DNA from: Pseudomonadota bacterium
Lineage (GTDB): Bacteria; Pseudomonadota; Gammaproteobacteria; Steroidobacterales; Steroidobacteraceae
Reading direction: 5' to 3'
NCBI GenBank assembly: GCA_021780395.1
Contig: JAJXYU010000232.1
Span: 1-8,426, forward strand
Length of the DNA stretch: 8,426 nt
Below, one piece after another: positions 1-7,743 of this stretch (positions are counted from its first letter, which is position 1; each line of letters begins with the position of its first letter). The notes under the pieces were generated by a model. It saw only the letters and a list, made by a program, of their open reading frames with translations, searched no databases and was not told where the DNA came from. Position numbers and translations under genes: made by a program.

Positions 1-378
1 CTTGAAGATCTCGAACTGCGAGTCGATCCGCTTCGCCTGATGGTGCAGCAGCAGTCCCGAGCGCGCTTCGTCCTTGCCCGGCGCGCCCGACAGGACCACG
101 AGGGGCACCTTCTCCGCGTACGCGGCCGCGACCGAATTGATCATGTTCAACGCGCCCGCGCCGTAGGTCACCGCGGCGACCGCGGGTGCGCAGCCGATCC
201 GCGCCGCGGCGTCGGCCGCGAATCCGACGCCGGGTTCGTGCGACAAGGTGTACAGCGGCAGGATCTCCGAGGATTCGATGATCCGGAAATACGGCAGCGC
301 GAAGTCGCCGGGGATCCCGAAGATCAAGCGGGCGCCGTGTGCCTTCAGTGCGTGCAGGAGCGATTCGGTCAGGTTCAT
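1..378 (-). CDS. ipdC: Indolepyruvate/phenylpyruvate decarboxylase, N-terminal part (cut by window edge)
   Basis: This is a thiamine-diphosphate-dependent decarboxylase of 2-keto acids. Family members convert phenylpyruvate or indole-3-pyruvate to the aldehyde plus CO2 in the cytoplasm, in aromatic amino acid breakdown or auxin synthesis. Only 126 codons are present, corresponding to the first part of the PYR (TPP-binding N-terminal) domain of a roughly 540-residue enzyme. Visible marks are FGIPGDFALPYF (residues 20-31), SHEPGVGFAADAAAR (46-60) with Glu48 as the expected cofactor-activating glutamate, AVTYGAGALNMINSV (69-83) and SGLLLHHQ (107-114). From memory these resemble Azospirillum PPDC/IpdC more than acetolactate synthase. 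The ATG overlaps the TGA of the upstream persulfide dioxygenase gene as ATGA. There is no good Shine-Dalgarno sequence, so translational coupling is likely. Substrate choice among phenylpyruvate, indolepyruvate and other keto acids cannot be settled from this fragment. Confidence 0.85.
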   Translation of the reverse strand, partial: MNLTESLLHALKAHGARLIFGIPGDFALPYFRIIESSEILPLYTLSHEPGVGFAADAAARIGCAPAVAAVTYGAGALNMINSVAAAYAEKVPLVVLSGAPGKDEARSGLLLHHQAKRIDSQFEIFK

Positions 379-1439
379 GGGTGGGTGATCCGGTGATGTT
401 CGGCGGTCCAGCGCAGCATGCCGCCGGCGAGGTTTGCGATCCGCGGGAAGTCCGCCTTCTGCAGCAACACGGCCGCCTGCGCGGACCGCGAGCCGCTGTG
501 ACAGACCGTCACGATCGGGCGGTCGCGCGGCAACTCGCCGGCGCGGGCGGTGAGCTGATCGAGCGGAATCCAGCGCGCCCCGGGGATGTGCCCGGCCGGG
601 CCCTGAAATTCCTCGGCCGAGCGCACGTCGAGGATCAGCACCCCGTCGGCGCATTCGGCGAGGGTCGCCGGATCGATCTCCCAGACGCCGGCGACCGTGA
701 ATCGCAGCGGCGCCCAGTCCGGGCGATCGCCCGCGTCGACGCCGGAGTCGGGCGCACCGAGGCGCAGGTTGGCCGGGACCGCCCGCTCGAGCAGCTTCGG
801 ATGCGGCAGGTTCAGGTTGCGCAGGTAGCCGAGGAAATCGCGCTCCGCGACGCCGTCCGCGACCCGGGGATTGAACCGGCGCTCCTCGGCGACGCTGCTG
901 ACCGTGAGGCCGCGATAATCGTGCGCCGGGTACAGCAGGCAGTCCTGCGGCAGCGTGAGGATGCGGTCGCGGATCGAGCGGAACATCGCGGCGGCGTCGC
1001 CGCGCTGGAAATCGGTGCGGCCGGTGCCGCGGATCAGCAGGCAATCGCCGGTGAATGCCGCGCTCTCTCCGTCCAGCACGTAGGTCAGGCAGCCCGGTGT
1101 GTGCCCGGGTGTCGCGCGGACGCTCAGATGTCGATGTCCGAACGGGATCCGATCCGTGTCGGCGAGGGGCCGGTCGACGTCCGCCGCACCGCTTGCGGCT
1201 GCGAGCGCGATCGGACAGCCGAATTCGCGCCGCAACCACCACGCCCCAGTCACGTGGTCGGCGTGCACATGGGTCTCGAGGATCGTGACGGGCGTGAGCC
1301 CGAGCTCGCGCACCAGCGCGGCATCGCGTTGCCAGTGCTCGAGCACGCTGTCCACGATCACCGCCTGACGCGTCGCGCGATCGCCGATCAGGTAGGTATA
1401 GGTCGACGACGTCGGATCGAACAGTTGCCTGAATATCAT
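375..1439 (-). CDS. Persulfide dioxygenase-rhodanese fusion (MBL-fold, ETHE1-like)
   Basis: This is a two-domain sulfur enzyme. The N-terminal metallo-beta-lactamase domain is of the ETHE1/Blh type, which oxidises glutathione persulfide to sulfite with a mononuclear iron. The C-terminal rhodanese domain moves sulfane sulfur between thiosulfate and glutathione. Counting from this start (354 residues), the metal motif THVHADH gives His57, His59, Asp61 and His62. Further likely ligands are His113 in TPGHTPG, Asp132 in FTGD and His173 in YPAHDY; in ETHE1 proteins iron uses two histidines and one aspartate. The rhodanese domain spans about 255-350, with active loop CHSGSR (Cys313). I chose the Met that begins MIFRQLFDPTSSTYTY because family members usually start there. 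An in-frame ATG at 1472 adds 11 residues and would overlap the TGA of the glycoside hydrolase gene as ATGA. The gene ends in a 4-bp overlap with ipdC. The protein is probably cytoplasmic, as no signal peptide is seen. Confidence 0.9.
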   Translation of the reverse strand: MIFRQLFDPTSSTYTYLIGDRATRQAVIVDSVLEHWQRDAALVRELGLTPVTILETHVHADHVTGAWWLRREFGCPIALAAASGAADVDRPLADTDRIPFGHRHLSVRATPGHTPGCLTYVLDGESAAFTGDCLLIRGTGRTDFQRGDAAAMFRSIRDRILTLPQDCLLYPAHDYRGLTVSSVAEERRFNPRVADGVAERDFLGYLRNLNLPHPKLLERAVPANLRLGAPDSGVDAGDRPDWAPLRFTVAGVWEIDPATLAECADGVLILDVRSAEEFQGPAGHIPGARWIPLDQLTARAGELPRDRPIVTVCHSGSRSAQAAVLLQKADFPRIANLAGGMLRWTAEHHRITHP

Positions 1440-1468
1440 TCTGGTCCCGCCCGGCCCGGCCGATCCGA

Positions 1469-3028
1469 TCATACGCCCGGCCCGGTCGCGCCGGGACGGG
1501 CCCGTGCGACCTCGATGAGCGCGAGGCCGTAGGCGGGCAGCGTCAGCGTCACCGTGTCGTCATGCAACGGGATCGACACCGGCGACGGCAACCGCCCCGC
1601 CCGCCGCAGGGCGATGATCTGGGCCGGCGTCGGGTACCGCGGTGAGCCCATGCGCCGGTACGCGCCGAGCCAGTCGCCGTGCAGCGAATCGATCTGCGTG
1701 ACCGTCGCGACCGCGTGGCCGGCGCCGGGGAAGCGCAGGCGGAAGGCGCGCGCGGGGCCCGGACGGCCGGGCGGCGCGTAGTTCCACAGCGCGACCACCA
1801 GCGTGCCGTCGCGGCGCCGCGTCGCAATCGCGGCATGCGACGCGAGCGCGAGGCGGACATGACCGAGCCTGTGCAGCAGGCGGAACGCGTTGAACGAGGG
1901 CTTCGGAATGCCCCGCTCCGCGATCAGGCCGAAGCCGCCGTACGAGGGCTTGCGGATCACGCCCTGTTCCTCGAACACGTCCGAGAACGTCCAGTACGAC
2001 ATCATCTTCGTCAGGCCGTCGCAGCGGCTGACCGTGGTCGCGAGCCACGGGCCCATGTACGCCGAGTCGGTGACCGCCGGATCGTTGTCGTAGGCCGCGT
2101 TGAACTCGCTCCAGATCAGCGGGAGCCCCGGGCGCGCGGACGCGAGGATCTGCCGGTGGACCTTGCGGATCGCGCGGCACACCATCCGATCGCGGGGGAT
2201 GTGCTGGTGGGTGCCGAACACGTTCGGCGCGCTGTCGTTGCCGTAGACGTGGCTGGAAATGAAATCCAGCGGCACGTGGTGCGCGACCGCATGCGCGATG
2301 AACGCGCCGACCCACGCCGCCTGGGCGGTCGCCGGTCCGCCGACCCGCAGCCGCGGACTCACCGCCGCGAGCGCACGGGCGGTATGGTCGTAGAGCTTGA
2401 AATAGGTCGCCTGTTTGGGCCGGCCTCGCCAGAAGTCGAGGTTCGGCTCGTTCCAGACCTCGAAGTACCAGCTCGCGACCTCGTCGATCCCGTAGCGCTG
2501 CACCAGATGACGGGCGAACGCGCGGATCAACGCGTCCCAGCGCGCGTAGCTCTTCGGCGGCGAGACGTTCGGCCGGTACCAGAACGGGTGCAGCAGCGGC
2601 CGGGCGGCGAGCGCCTTCGGCATGAAGCTGAGTTCCACGAACGGCTTGACGCCGGCCGCGAGCAAGCCGTCGTAGATCTGATCGACGTACGAGAAGTTGT
2701 AATGCGGGTGGCCGTGCGCGTCGACGCGGTAGACGCCGACGTCGTCGTCGAGGATCCCGTGGAAGCGCACGTAGCGCATCCCGGTCACCCGTCGGGTCAT
2801 CCGCAGGTCGCGTCGGTAACGATCGCGCAGCGCGAGGATCGCGCGGCCCGATCCGAACATCCGCTCCCAGAAATGCGGGAACGGATGCGCCGCCGCCCGA
2901 GGGTCGATCACGAGTGTCGTCACCGCCGTGACGGCGCCGGGTGGTGCCGCGGGCCGCGGCGCGGCGGCGACGCACGGCGCCGCGCCGAGCAGCGCGATCC
3001 ACGACCACAGGAGCGATTTGGCGAGCAT
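1469..3028 (-). CDS. Secreted glycoside hydrolase, GH39-like
   Basis: This 519-residue protein is probably an exported glycosidase. Residues 1-23 form a Sec-type signal peptide: Lys4, a hydrophobic stretch [13 protein letters not shown], and a likely cut after VAAA. A (beta/alpha)8 barrel follows, about residues 38-390. [10 protein letters not shown] places the acid/base glutamate at Glu194 and IWSEFN the nucleophile at Glu308, the two-glutamate layout of clan GH-A retaining enzymes. The [11 protein letters not shown] region near the N-terminus and [11 protein letters not shown] near 347 fit family 39 (beta-xylosidase, alpha-iduronidase, PslG-like). The last ~120 residues look like a beta-sandwich accessory domain. 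The substrate cannot be read from sequence; xylan oligomers or an exopolysaccharide are both possible. It is first in a minus-strand operon with the persulfide dioxygenase and ipdC genes and has its own upstream region shared with divergent ybiT. The start is set by the signal peptide. The same frame stays open far upstream (to 4990), but only as a shadow of ybiT. Confidence 0.85.
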   Translation of the reverse strand: MLAKSLLWSWIALLGAAPCVAAAPRPAAPPGAVTAVTTLVIDPRAAAHPFPHFWERMFGSGRAILALRDRYRRDLRMTRRVTGMRYVRFHGILDDDVGVYRVDAHGHPHYNFSYVDQIYDGLLAAGVKPFVELSFMPKALAARPLLHPFWYRPNVSPPKSYARWDALIRAFARHLVQRYGIDEVASWYFEVWNEPNLDFWRGRPKQATYFKLYDHTARALAAVSPRLRVGGPATAQAAWVGAFIAHAVAHHVPLDFISSHVYGNDSAPNVFGTHQHIPRDRMVCRAIRKVHRQILASARPGLPLIWSEFNAAYDNDPAVTDSAYMGPWLATTVSRCDGLTKMMSYWTFSDVFEEQGVIRKPSYGGFGLIAERGIPKPSFNAFRLLHRLGHVRLALASHAAIATRRRDGTLVVALWNYAPPGRPGPARAFRLRFPGAGHAVATVTQIDSLHGDWLGAYRRMGSPRYPTPAQIIALRRAGRLPSPVSIPLHDDTVTLTLPAYGLALIEVARARPGATGPGV

Positions 3029-3163
3029 GGTCCTCGGAGTTCTCGGGGCAGCAGGGCCGGTTGCGCGAAAATTACCCCAAATCCAGCGCCTGCGCTCGGG
3101 TACAATGCGCGCCCCGTTTTCTGCCCGGCGCCGAGTGCGCGCCCGGCCTCCACGGACACCACG
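3029..3163. promoter_or_regulatory. Divergent intergenic region between the GH39 operon and ybiT
   Basis: These 135 bp separate two head-to-head genes and must hold both promoters. The stretch around 3067-3083 (GAAAATTACCCCAAAT on the plus strand) is the only AT-richer island in its surroundings. On the minus strand GGTAATTTT within it could serve as a -10 for the GH39 gene, but I see no convincing -35 and give that little weight. The minus-strand leader has GAGG only three bases before its ATG, a poor Shine-Dalgarno spacing. I see no operator palindrome here. Confidence 0.5.
3101..3106 (+). promoter_or_regulatory. Candidate -10 element of ybiT (TACAAT)
   Basis: TACAAT matches the sigma-70 -10 consensus at five of six positions. 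It lies in the context GGGTACAATGCGC, about 58 bases before the ybiT ATG. No clear -35 hexamer is found 16-18 bp upstream. The call rests on the hexamer and its position in the divergent gap. Confidence 0.45.
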
Positions 3164-4768
<1,605 letters not shown>

Positions 4769-4809
4769 CGCCGGGAGGGCGGGTCCGCCGCGCCTGAGCG
4801 CTTGCGGAG

Positions 4810-4834
4810 CGCCGGTTGGCCGGGCCAATCGGCG
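4810..4834 (+). promoter_or_regulatory. 25-bp palindrome / 12-pair hairpin between ybiT and acuI
   Basis: The sequence folds around position 4822 with twelve pairs, eleven Watson-Crick and one G-T. The arms are CGCCGGTTGGCC and GGCCAATCGGCG. It lies 41 bp after the ybiT stop and 34 bp before the acuI start. It could end ybiT transcription, but no T-run follows (next bases ATAATGGCGG). It could also be an operator, because the -10-like GATAAT (4834-4839) abuts it. A smaller five-pair hairpin (4798-4812) overlaps its left edge. Confidence 0.5.
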
Positions 4835-4839
4835 ATAAT
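4834..4839 (+). promoter_or_regulatory. Candidate -10 element of acuI (GATAAT)
   Basis: GATAAT differs from the -10 consensus at one base and sits 29 bp before the acuI ATG. The positions where a -35 would lie fall inside the palindrome and do not match TTGACA well, so a promoter here would be weak or activator-dependent. Transcription could also come through from ybiT. Confidence 0.35.
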
Positions 4840-4858
4840 GGCGGCGATCGCACCAATC

Positions 4859-4863
4859 GGAGG
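4859..4863 (+). promoter_or_regulatory. acuI: Ribosome binding site of acuI (GGAGG)
   Basis: GGAGG lies five bases before the ATG and is the strongest Shine-Dalgarno in the window. Its first two bases belong to a CCAATCGG repeat (4853-4860) that also occurs at 4825-4832 and is complementary to CCGGTTGG at 4812-4819. Confidence 0.75.
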
Positions 4864-4868
4864 CAGCC

Positions 4869-5852
4869 ATGTTCGAGGCCTTGTTGCTGGACGACGCGAG
4901 CGGATCGGTCGCGGCGGAAATTCGTGAACTCGACGAGGCGCGCCTGCCGCCCGGTGACGTCACGGTCGCGGTCGAGTACTCGACCGTCAATTACAAGGAC
5001 GGACTCGTCATCAGCGGCCGCGGCGGGCTCGTGAAGAAATATCCGCATGTGCCGGGCATCGACTTCGCGGGCACGGTGACCGCGAGCGAGAATCCGGCGT
5101 ACGCGGTCGGCGACCGCGTCGTCCTGACCGGCTGGCGGGTGGGCGAAGTGCAGTGGGGCGGGCTGGCGCAAAAGGCGCGGGTGCGTGGCGACTGGCTGGT
5201 GCCGCTGCCGGACGGACTGTCCGCCCGCGAGGCGATGGCGATCGGCACCGCCGGCTTCACCGCGATGCTCGCGTTGATGACCCTGGAGGCGCATGGGCTC
5301 GATCCGGGCGCCGGCGAGGTGCTGGTCACCGGCGCGGCGGGCGGCGTCGGCTCGGTCGCGACCGCGCTGCTCGCCGCGCGTGGTTATCGGGTGATCGCGT
5401 CGACGGGTCGGCCGGAGGCGGGCGACTACTTGAAAGGCCTCGGTGCGGCGGCCGTCATCGATCGGTCGCCGTTCGCCGACCCGGCGAAACGGCCGCTCGA
5501 GAGCGAGCGCTGGGCGGCGTGCATCGACTCGGTCGGCGGCAACACGCTCGCGCGCGTGCTCGCCCAGACGAAGTACCACGGTTCGGTCGCGGCGGTCGGG
5601 CTCGCGGGGGGAAGCGAACTGCATCACTCGGTCGTGCCGTTCCTGTTGCGCGGCGTGAGCCTGCTCGGCATCGACTCGGTGATGTGTCCGCGCGAACGGC
5701 GGATCGCCGCCTGGAACCGCCTGGCGACGGATCTGCCGCGCGCCACGCTGGCGGCGATCACGACCGAGGCGACGCTCGCCGACGTGCCGCGGCTCGCGGG
5801 CGAGATCCTCGCCGGGCAGGTGCGGGGCCGCGTGGTGGTGAAAGTCGGATGA
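4869..5852 (+). CDS. acuI: Acrylyl-CoA reductase (NADPH), AcuI/YhdH family
   Basis: This 327-residue medium-chain dehydrogenase/reductase matches the length of E. coli YhdH and marine AcuI. The family reduces acryloyl-CoA to propionyl-CoA with NADPH in the cytoplasm, which removes toxic acrylate-type thioesters arising from DMSP, 3-hydroxypropionate or acrylate metabolism. Visible marks are VNYKDGL (40-46), PGIDFAGTV (62-70), LTGWRVGEVQWGGLAQ (86-101), GTAGFTAMLALMTLE (126-140), the Rossmann loop TGAAGGVGS (154-162) and SVMCPRERR near 275. No zinc-site cysteines are seen, as expected for the quinone-oxidoreductase-like branch. The start is supported by GGAGG five bases upstream and by family alignment. 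The last codons overlap the next gene as ATGA, so the two are probably translated together. No DMSP lyase or acuR-like regulator gene is in the window, so the physiological substrate remains inferred. Confidence 0.92.
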   Translation: MFEALLLDDASGSVAAEIRELDEARLPPGDVTVAVEYSTVNYKDGLVISGRGGLVKKYPHVPGIDFAGTVTASENPAYAVGDRVVLTGWRVGEVQWGGLAQKARVRGDWLVPLPDGLSAREAMAIGTAGFTAMLALMTLEAHGLDPGAGEVLVTGAAGGVGSVATALLAARGYRVIASTGRPEAGDYLKGLGAAAVIDRSPFADPAKRPLESERWAACIDSVGGNTLARVLAQTKYHGSVAAVGLAGGSELHHSVVPFLLRGVSLLGIDSVMCPRERRIAAWNRLATDLPRATLAAITTEATLADVPRLAGEILAGQVRGRVVVKVG

Positions 5853-6520
5853 AGACGTTCCTGCTCGCGTTCACCGCGCTGTTCTCGATCGTGAACCCGC
5901 TGTCCGGCGCGTTCATCTTCTACGGCGCGACCATCGGACTCGGTTCACGCGAGCGCTCGGCGGTGTCGCGATGGGTCGCGATCTACGCGTTCTCGATCGT
6001 CAGCGCGTCCCTGTACATCGGCGCGTACGTGCTCGGTTTCTTCGGCATCTCGATCCCGGTGCTGCGGGTCGCCGGGGGTATCGTGATCGCGATGTCGGGG
6101 TGGCGCATGCTCACCGAGCCGGACGCGACCGAGCAGCGGCGCAGCGAGACACCGTCCCCGCGCTCGATCGACATCCCGGCGAGCCGTCTCGCGTTCTACC
6201 CGCTCACGATGCCGCTCACGACCGGTCCGGGAACGATCTCGGTCGCGATCTCGCTCGGCGCGAGCCGGCCGAGCGGGCTGCACCCGCCGCTGCTCGAGTT
6301 CTTCATCGAAACGCTGATCGCGGTCGCGCTGCTCACGCTCCTGATCTACGTCGCCTATCGGTATTCGGCCCGCATCGCCGAGGCGATCGGGGCGACCGGC
6401 ACGACGATCATCGTGCGGCTGTCGGCGTTCCTGCTGTTCTGCATCGGCATCCAGGTGCTGTGGAACGGGGCGGCCGAACTGCTCGGCACGCTGCCGCTAG
6501 GCTCCGTCGGAATCAGCTGA
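5849..6520 (+). CDS. MarC family (UPF0056) integral membrane protein
   Basis: This 223-residue inner membrane protein belongs to the MarC/YchE family, whose function is not established; an early link to multiple antibiotic resistance was not upheld. About six hydrophobic segments are visible, roughly residues 4-28, 43-66, 70-88, 115-137, 149-172 and 186-213. Family marks are AFTALFSIVNPLSGAFIF (7-24), the AGGIVIAMSGWRML stretch (75-88) and YPLTMPLTTGPGTIS (117-131), with prolines and glycines set inside membrane segments. A polar charged loop (89-112) separates the two halves, which have the look of an internal repeat with the NPL and PLT motifs in equivalent positions. The ATG overlaps the acuI stop by four bases, implying coupled translation. 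An eight-pair hairpin follows eight bases after the stop. A role in small-molecule or amino acid export is sometimes suggested for the family, but nothing here proves it. Confidence 0.88.
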   Translation: MKTFLLAFTALFSIVNPLSGAFIFYGATIGLGSRERSAVSRWVAIYAFSIVSASLYIGAYVLGFFGISIPVLRVAGGIVIAMSGWRMLTEPDATEQRRSETPSPRSIDIPASRLAFYPLTMPLTTGPGTISVAISLGASRPSGLHPPLLEFFIETLIAVALLTLLIYVAYRYSARIAEAIGATGTTIIVRLSAFLLFCIGIQVLWNGAAELLGTLPLGSVGIS

Positions 6521-6528
6521 CCGCCTTC

Positions 6529-6547
6529 CGCGCACCGACGGTGCGCG
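6529..6547 (+). terminator. GC-rich hairpin after the acuI-marC-family pair
   Basis: CGCGCACC and GGTGCGCG pair perfectly (eight pairs) around a GAC loop, starting eight bases after the stop codon. Its position suits a terminator separating this unit from the B12 operon. No T-run follows, so intrinsic termination would be weak. It may instead act with Rho, protect the RNA 3' end, or bind a protein. A near copy occurs at 6809-6828. Confidence 0.4.
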
Positions 6548-6549
6548 CG

Positions 6550-6578
6550 TTGACCCGCAGGCCGTTCCGGGGCAGACT
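6550..6578 (+). promoter_or_regulatory. Candidate sigma-70 promoter of the B12 operon
   Basis: TTGACC at 6550-6555 (five of six to the -35 consensus) is followed after 17 bp by CAGACT at 6573-6578. The latter keeps the important A at position 2 and T at position 6 of the -10. A start near 6585 would put the transcript 5' end just before the riboswitch P1 stem, as expected. The -10 is weak, so the call is tentative. Confidence 0.4.
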
Positions 6579-6598
6579 GCCCTGGCGTCCAGGAGTCC

Positions 6599-6782
6599 GT
6601 CGGCCCTCTTCAGCCGGCGGGTGAAACGGGAAGCCGGTGAAGCCCGCCCTCGGGGCCAGTCCGGCGCTGCCCCCGCAACGGTCGGCGAGCCAAGCCAGGT
6701 CTTCCAAAAGCCACTGCGCGCGAGCGTGGGAAGGCGACCCGGCCGGAATCGACAGATTCCCCTCGCGAGCCCGTATACCGAC
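6599..6782 (+). ncRNA. Cobalamin (vitamin B12) riboswitch aptamer
   Basis: This is an adenosylcobalamin-type riboswitch in the leader of btuF. High B12 is expected to reduce expression of the uptake genes downstream. Conserved parts appear in order: GGTGAAACGGGAAGCCGGTG (6620-6639), CCAGTCCGGCGCTGCCCCCG (6656-6675) followed by CAACGGT, GCCACTG (6710-6716) pairing with the region of GTGGGAAGGC (6726-6735), and the B12 box GAGCCCGTATACCGACC (6767-6783). The closing P1 stem can be drawn as GTCGG (6599-6603) with CCGAC (6778-6782). This fixes the approximate limits; the true ends could differ by some ten bases. The expression platform lies between 6783 and the btuF start. Confidence 0.93.
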
Positions 6783-6808
6783 CTGAGTCGCATCGACACG
6801 GCTTGCGT

Positions 6809-6835
6809 CGCGCACGGCGGGTGCGCGCAGAGGTG
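6809..6835 (+). promoter_or_regulatory. Riboswitch expression-platform hairpin and btuF ribosome binding site
   Basis: CGCGCAC (6809-6815) pairs with GTGCGCG (6821-6827), seven pairs with loop GGCGG. One base separates the stem from the Shine-Dalgarno AGAGGTG (6829-6835), which is eight bases before the ATG at 6844. There is no T-run, so control is more likely at translation initiation than by termination. In this class the hairpin next to the start site often carries the loop that contacts aptamer loop L5 when B12 is bound. Assigning that role to GGCGG is inference. Confidence 0.5.
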
Positions 6836-6843
6836 CTTTGACG

Positions 6844-7743
6844 ATGATCGGCATTCGCGGCGCCGGCGCGCGCCCCCGACTTCCCCTGATGATCGCGGCC
6901 TGTTGCTGCTTCGCACTCGTGCGCCTCGCGGGCGCGGTCGTGCTGCGCGACGACCTCGGCCGCAGGGTCGACGTGCCGGCACCGCCGCAACGCATCGTCT
7001 CGCTGCTGCCGTCGCTGACCGAGACGGTCTGTGCGCTCGGGGCCTGTGACCGGCTGGTCGCGGTCGGCCGGTTCGACGACTGGCCGCCGGCGATCCGCGG
7101 CCTGCCGCGGGTCGGCGACCTCGACCAGGTCAGCATCGAGCGCATCGTCGCGCTGCACCCGGATCTCGTGTTGCTCAGCAATTCGCAGCGGGCCGCCAAC
7201 CGTCTCGGCGAACTCGGGATCCCCGCATTCGCGATCGAGACCGATCGATATGAGGACATCGCGCGGTCGATCCGGCTCATCGGCGCGTTGCTCGGGCGGC
7301 CGCGCCGGGCCGCCGCGCTGATCGCCCAACTCAGGGCACAGGTGCGGCGGGTGAGCGCCGCGGCGATCGCGGCACGGCACGGCGCATCGCCGTCGGTGTA
7401 CTTCGAGGTCGATCCGGCACCCTATGCCGCGGGGCCGGATTCGTACATCGGTGCATTGCTGACGCGGCTCGGGGTGCGCAACATCGTGCCGGCGAATCTC
7501 GGCCTGTTTCCGCTGTTGAACCCGGAGTTCGTCGTGCGCGCGAATCCGGACATCATCGTCGTCTCGCGCATCGACGCACGCCGGCTCGCCAGTCGGCCCG
7601 GGTGGGCCGGCATCCGGGCCGTGCGCGAGCGGCACCTGTGCGTGTTCCCGGCGGCCGTGCGGGACACGATCGTGCGTCCCGGCCCGCGGGTCATCGACGG
7701 CCTGCGCGCGCTCGCCAGCTGCTTCGCGAGGTACGCGCGGTGA
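6844..7743 (+). CDS. btuF: Cobalamin ABC transporter periplasmic substrate-binding protein
   Basis: This 299-residue protein is the B12-binding component of a BtuFCD-type importer and acts in the periplasm. The N-terminus has Arg5, Arg10 and Arg12, then a hydrophobic run LPLMIAACCCFALVRL and a likely signal peptidase I site after AGA (residue 31). IAAC at 17-20 also fits a lipobox, but the preceding hydrophobic run is short. The mature part has the class III binding-protein layout: RIVSLLPSLTETVCALG near 47-63, VGRFDDWP near 71-78, VGDLDQVSIERIVALHPDLVL around 90-110, a long connecting helix, and a C-terminal lobe with PDIIVVSRIDARRL. The cobalamin riboswitch upstream supports B12 rather than haem or siderophore as the ligand. 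I chose ATG 6844 because AGAGGTG lies eight bases upstream; a TTG at 6838 is the only near alternative. The stop overlaps the GTG of btuC. Confidence 0.9.
   Translation: MIGIRGAGARPRLPLMIAACCCFALVRLAGAVVLRDDLGRRVDVPAPPQRIVSLLPSLTETVCALGACDRLVAVGRFDDWPPAIRGLPRVGDLDQVSIERIVALHPDLVLLSNSQRAANRLGELGIPAFAIETDRYEDIARSIRLIGALLGRPRRAAALIAQLRAQVRRVSAAAIAARHGASPSVYFEVDPAPYAAGPDSYIGALLTRLGVRNIVPANLGLFPLLNPEFVVRANPDIIVVSRIDARRLASRPGWAGIRAVRERHLCVFPAAVRDTIVRPGPRVIDGLRALASCFARYAR

Noticed and set aside
339..1532. Long plus-strand open frame opposite the persulfide dioxygenase gene (397 codons).
   Set aside because: The opposite strand encodes a clear two-domain enzyme; this frame is arginine-rich with no recognisable motif, typical of a GC-rich shadow.
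1679..3163. Plus-strand open frame running into ybiT from far upstream.
   Set aside because: It is antisense to the GH39 gene and YbiT proteins begin at the Met at 3164, so the upstream part is not coding.
4798..4812. Five-pair hairpin GCGCT/AGCGC as a terminator for ybiT.
   Set aside because: It is short, lacks a T-run and overlaps the much stronger palindrome at 4810-4834, so I did not list it separately.
5153..5848. Plus-strand frame within acuI that continues in frame into the MarC-family gene (5153-6520).
   Set aside because: Only the part from 5849 on shows membrane segments and family motifs; the earlier part is an Arg/Gly/Ala-rich shadow of acuI.
6581..6593. Small hairpin CCTGG/CCAGG just before the riboswitch.
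   Set aside because: Five pairs with a three-base loop are common by chance at this GC content, and it probably straddles the transcription start.
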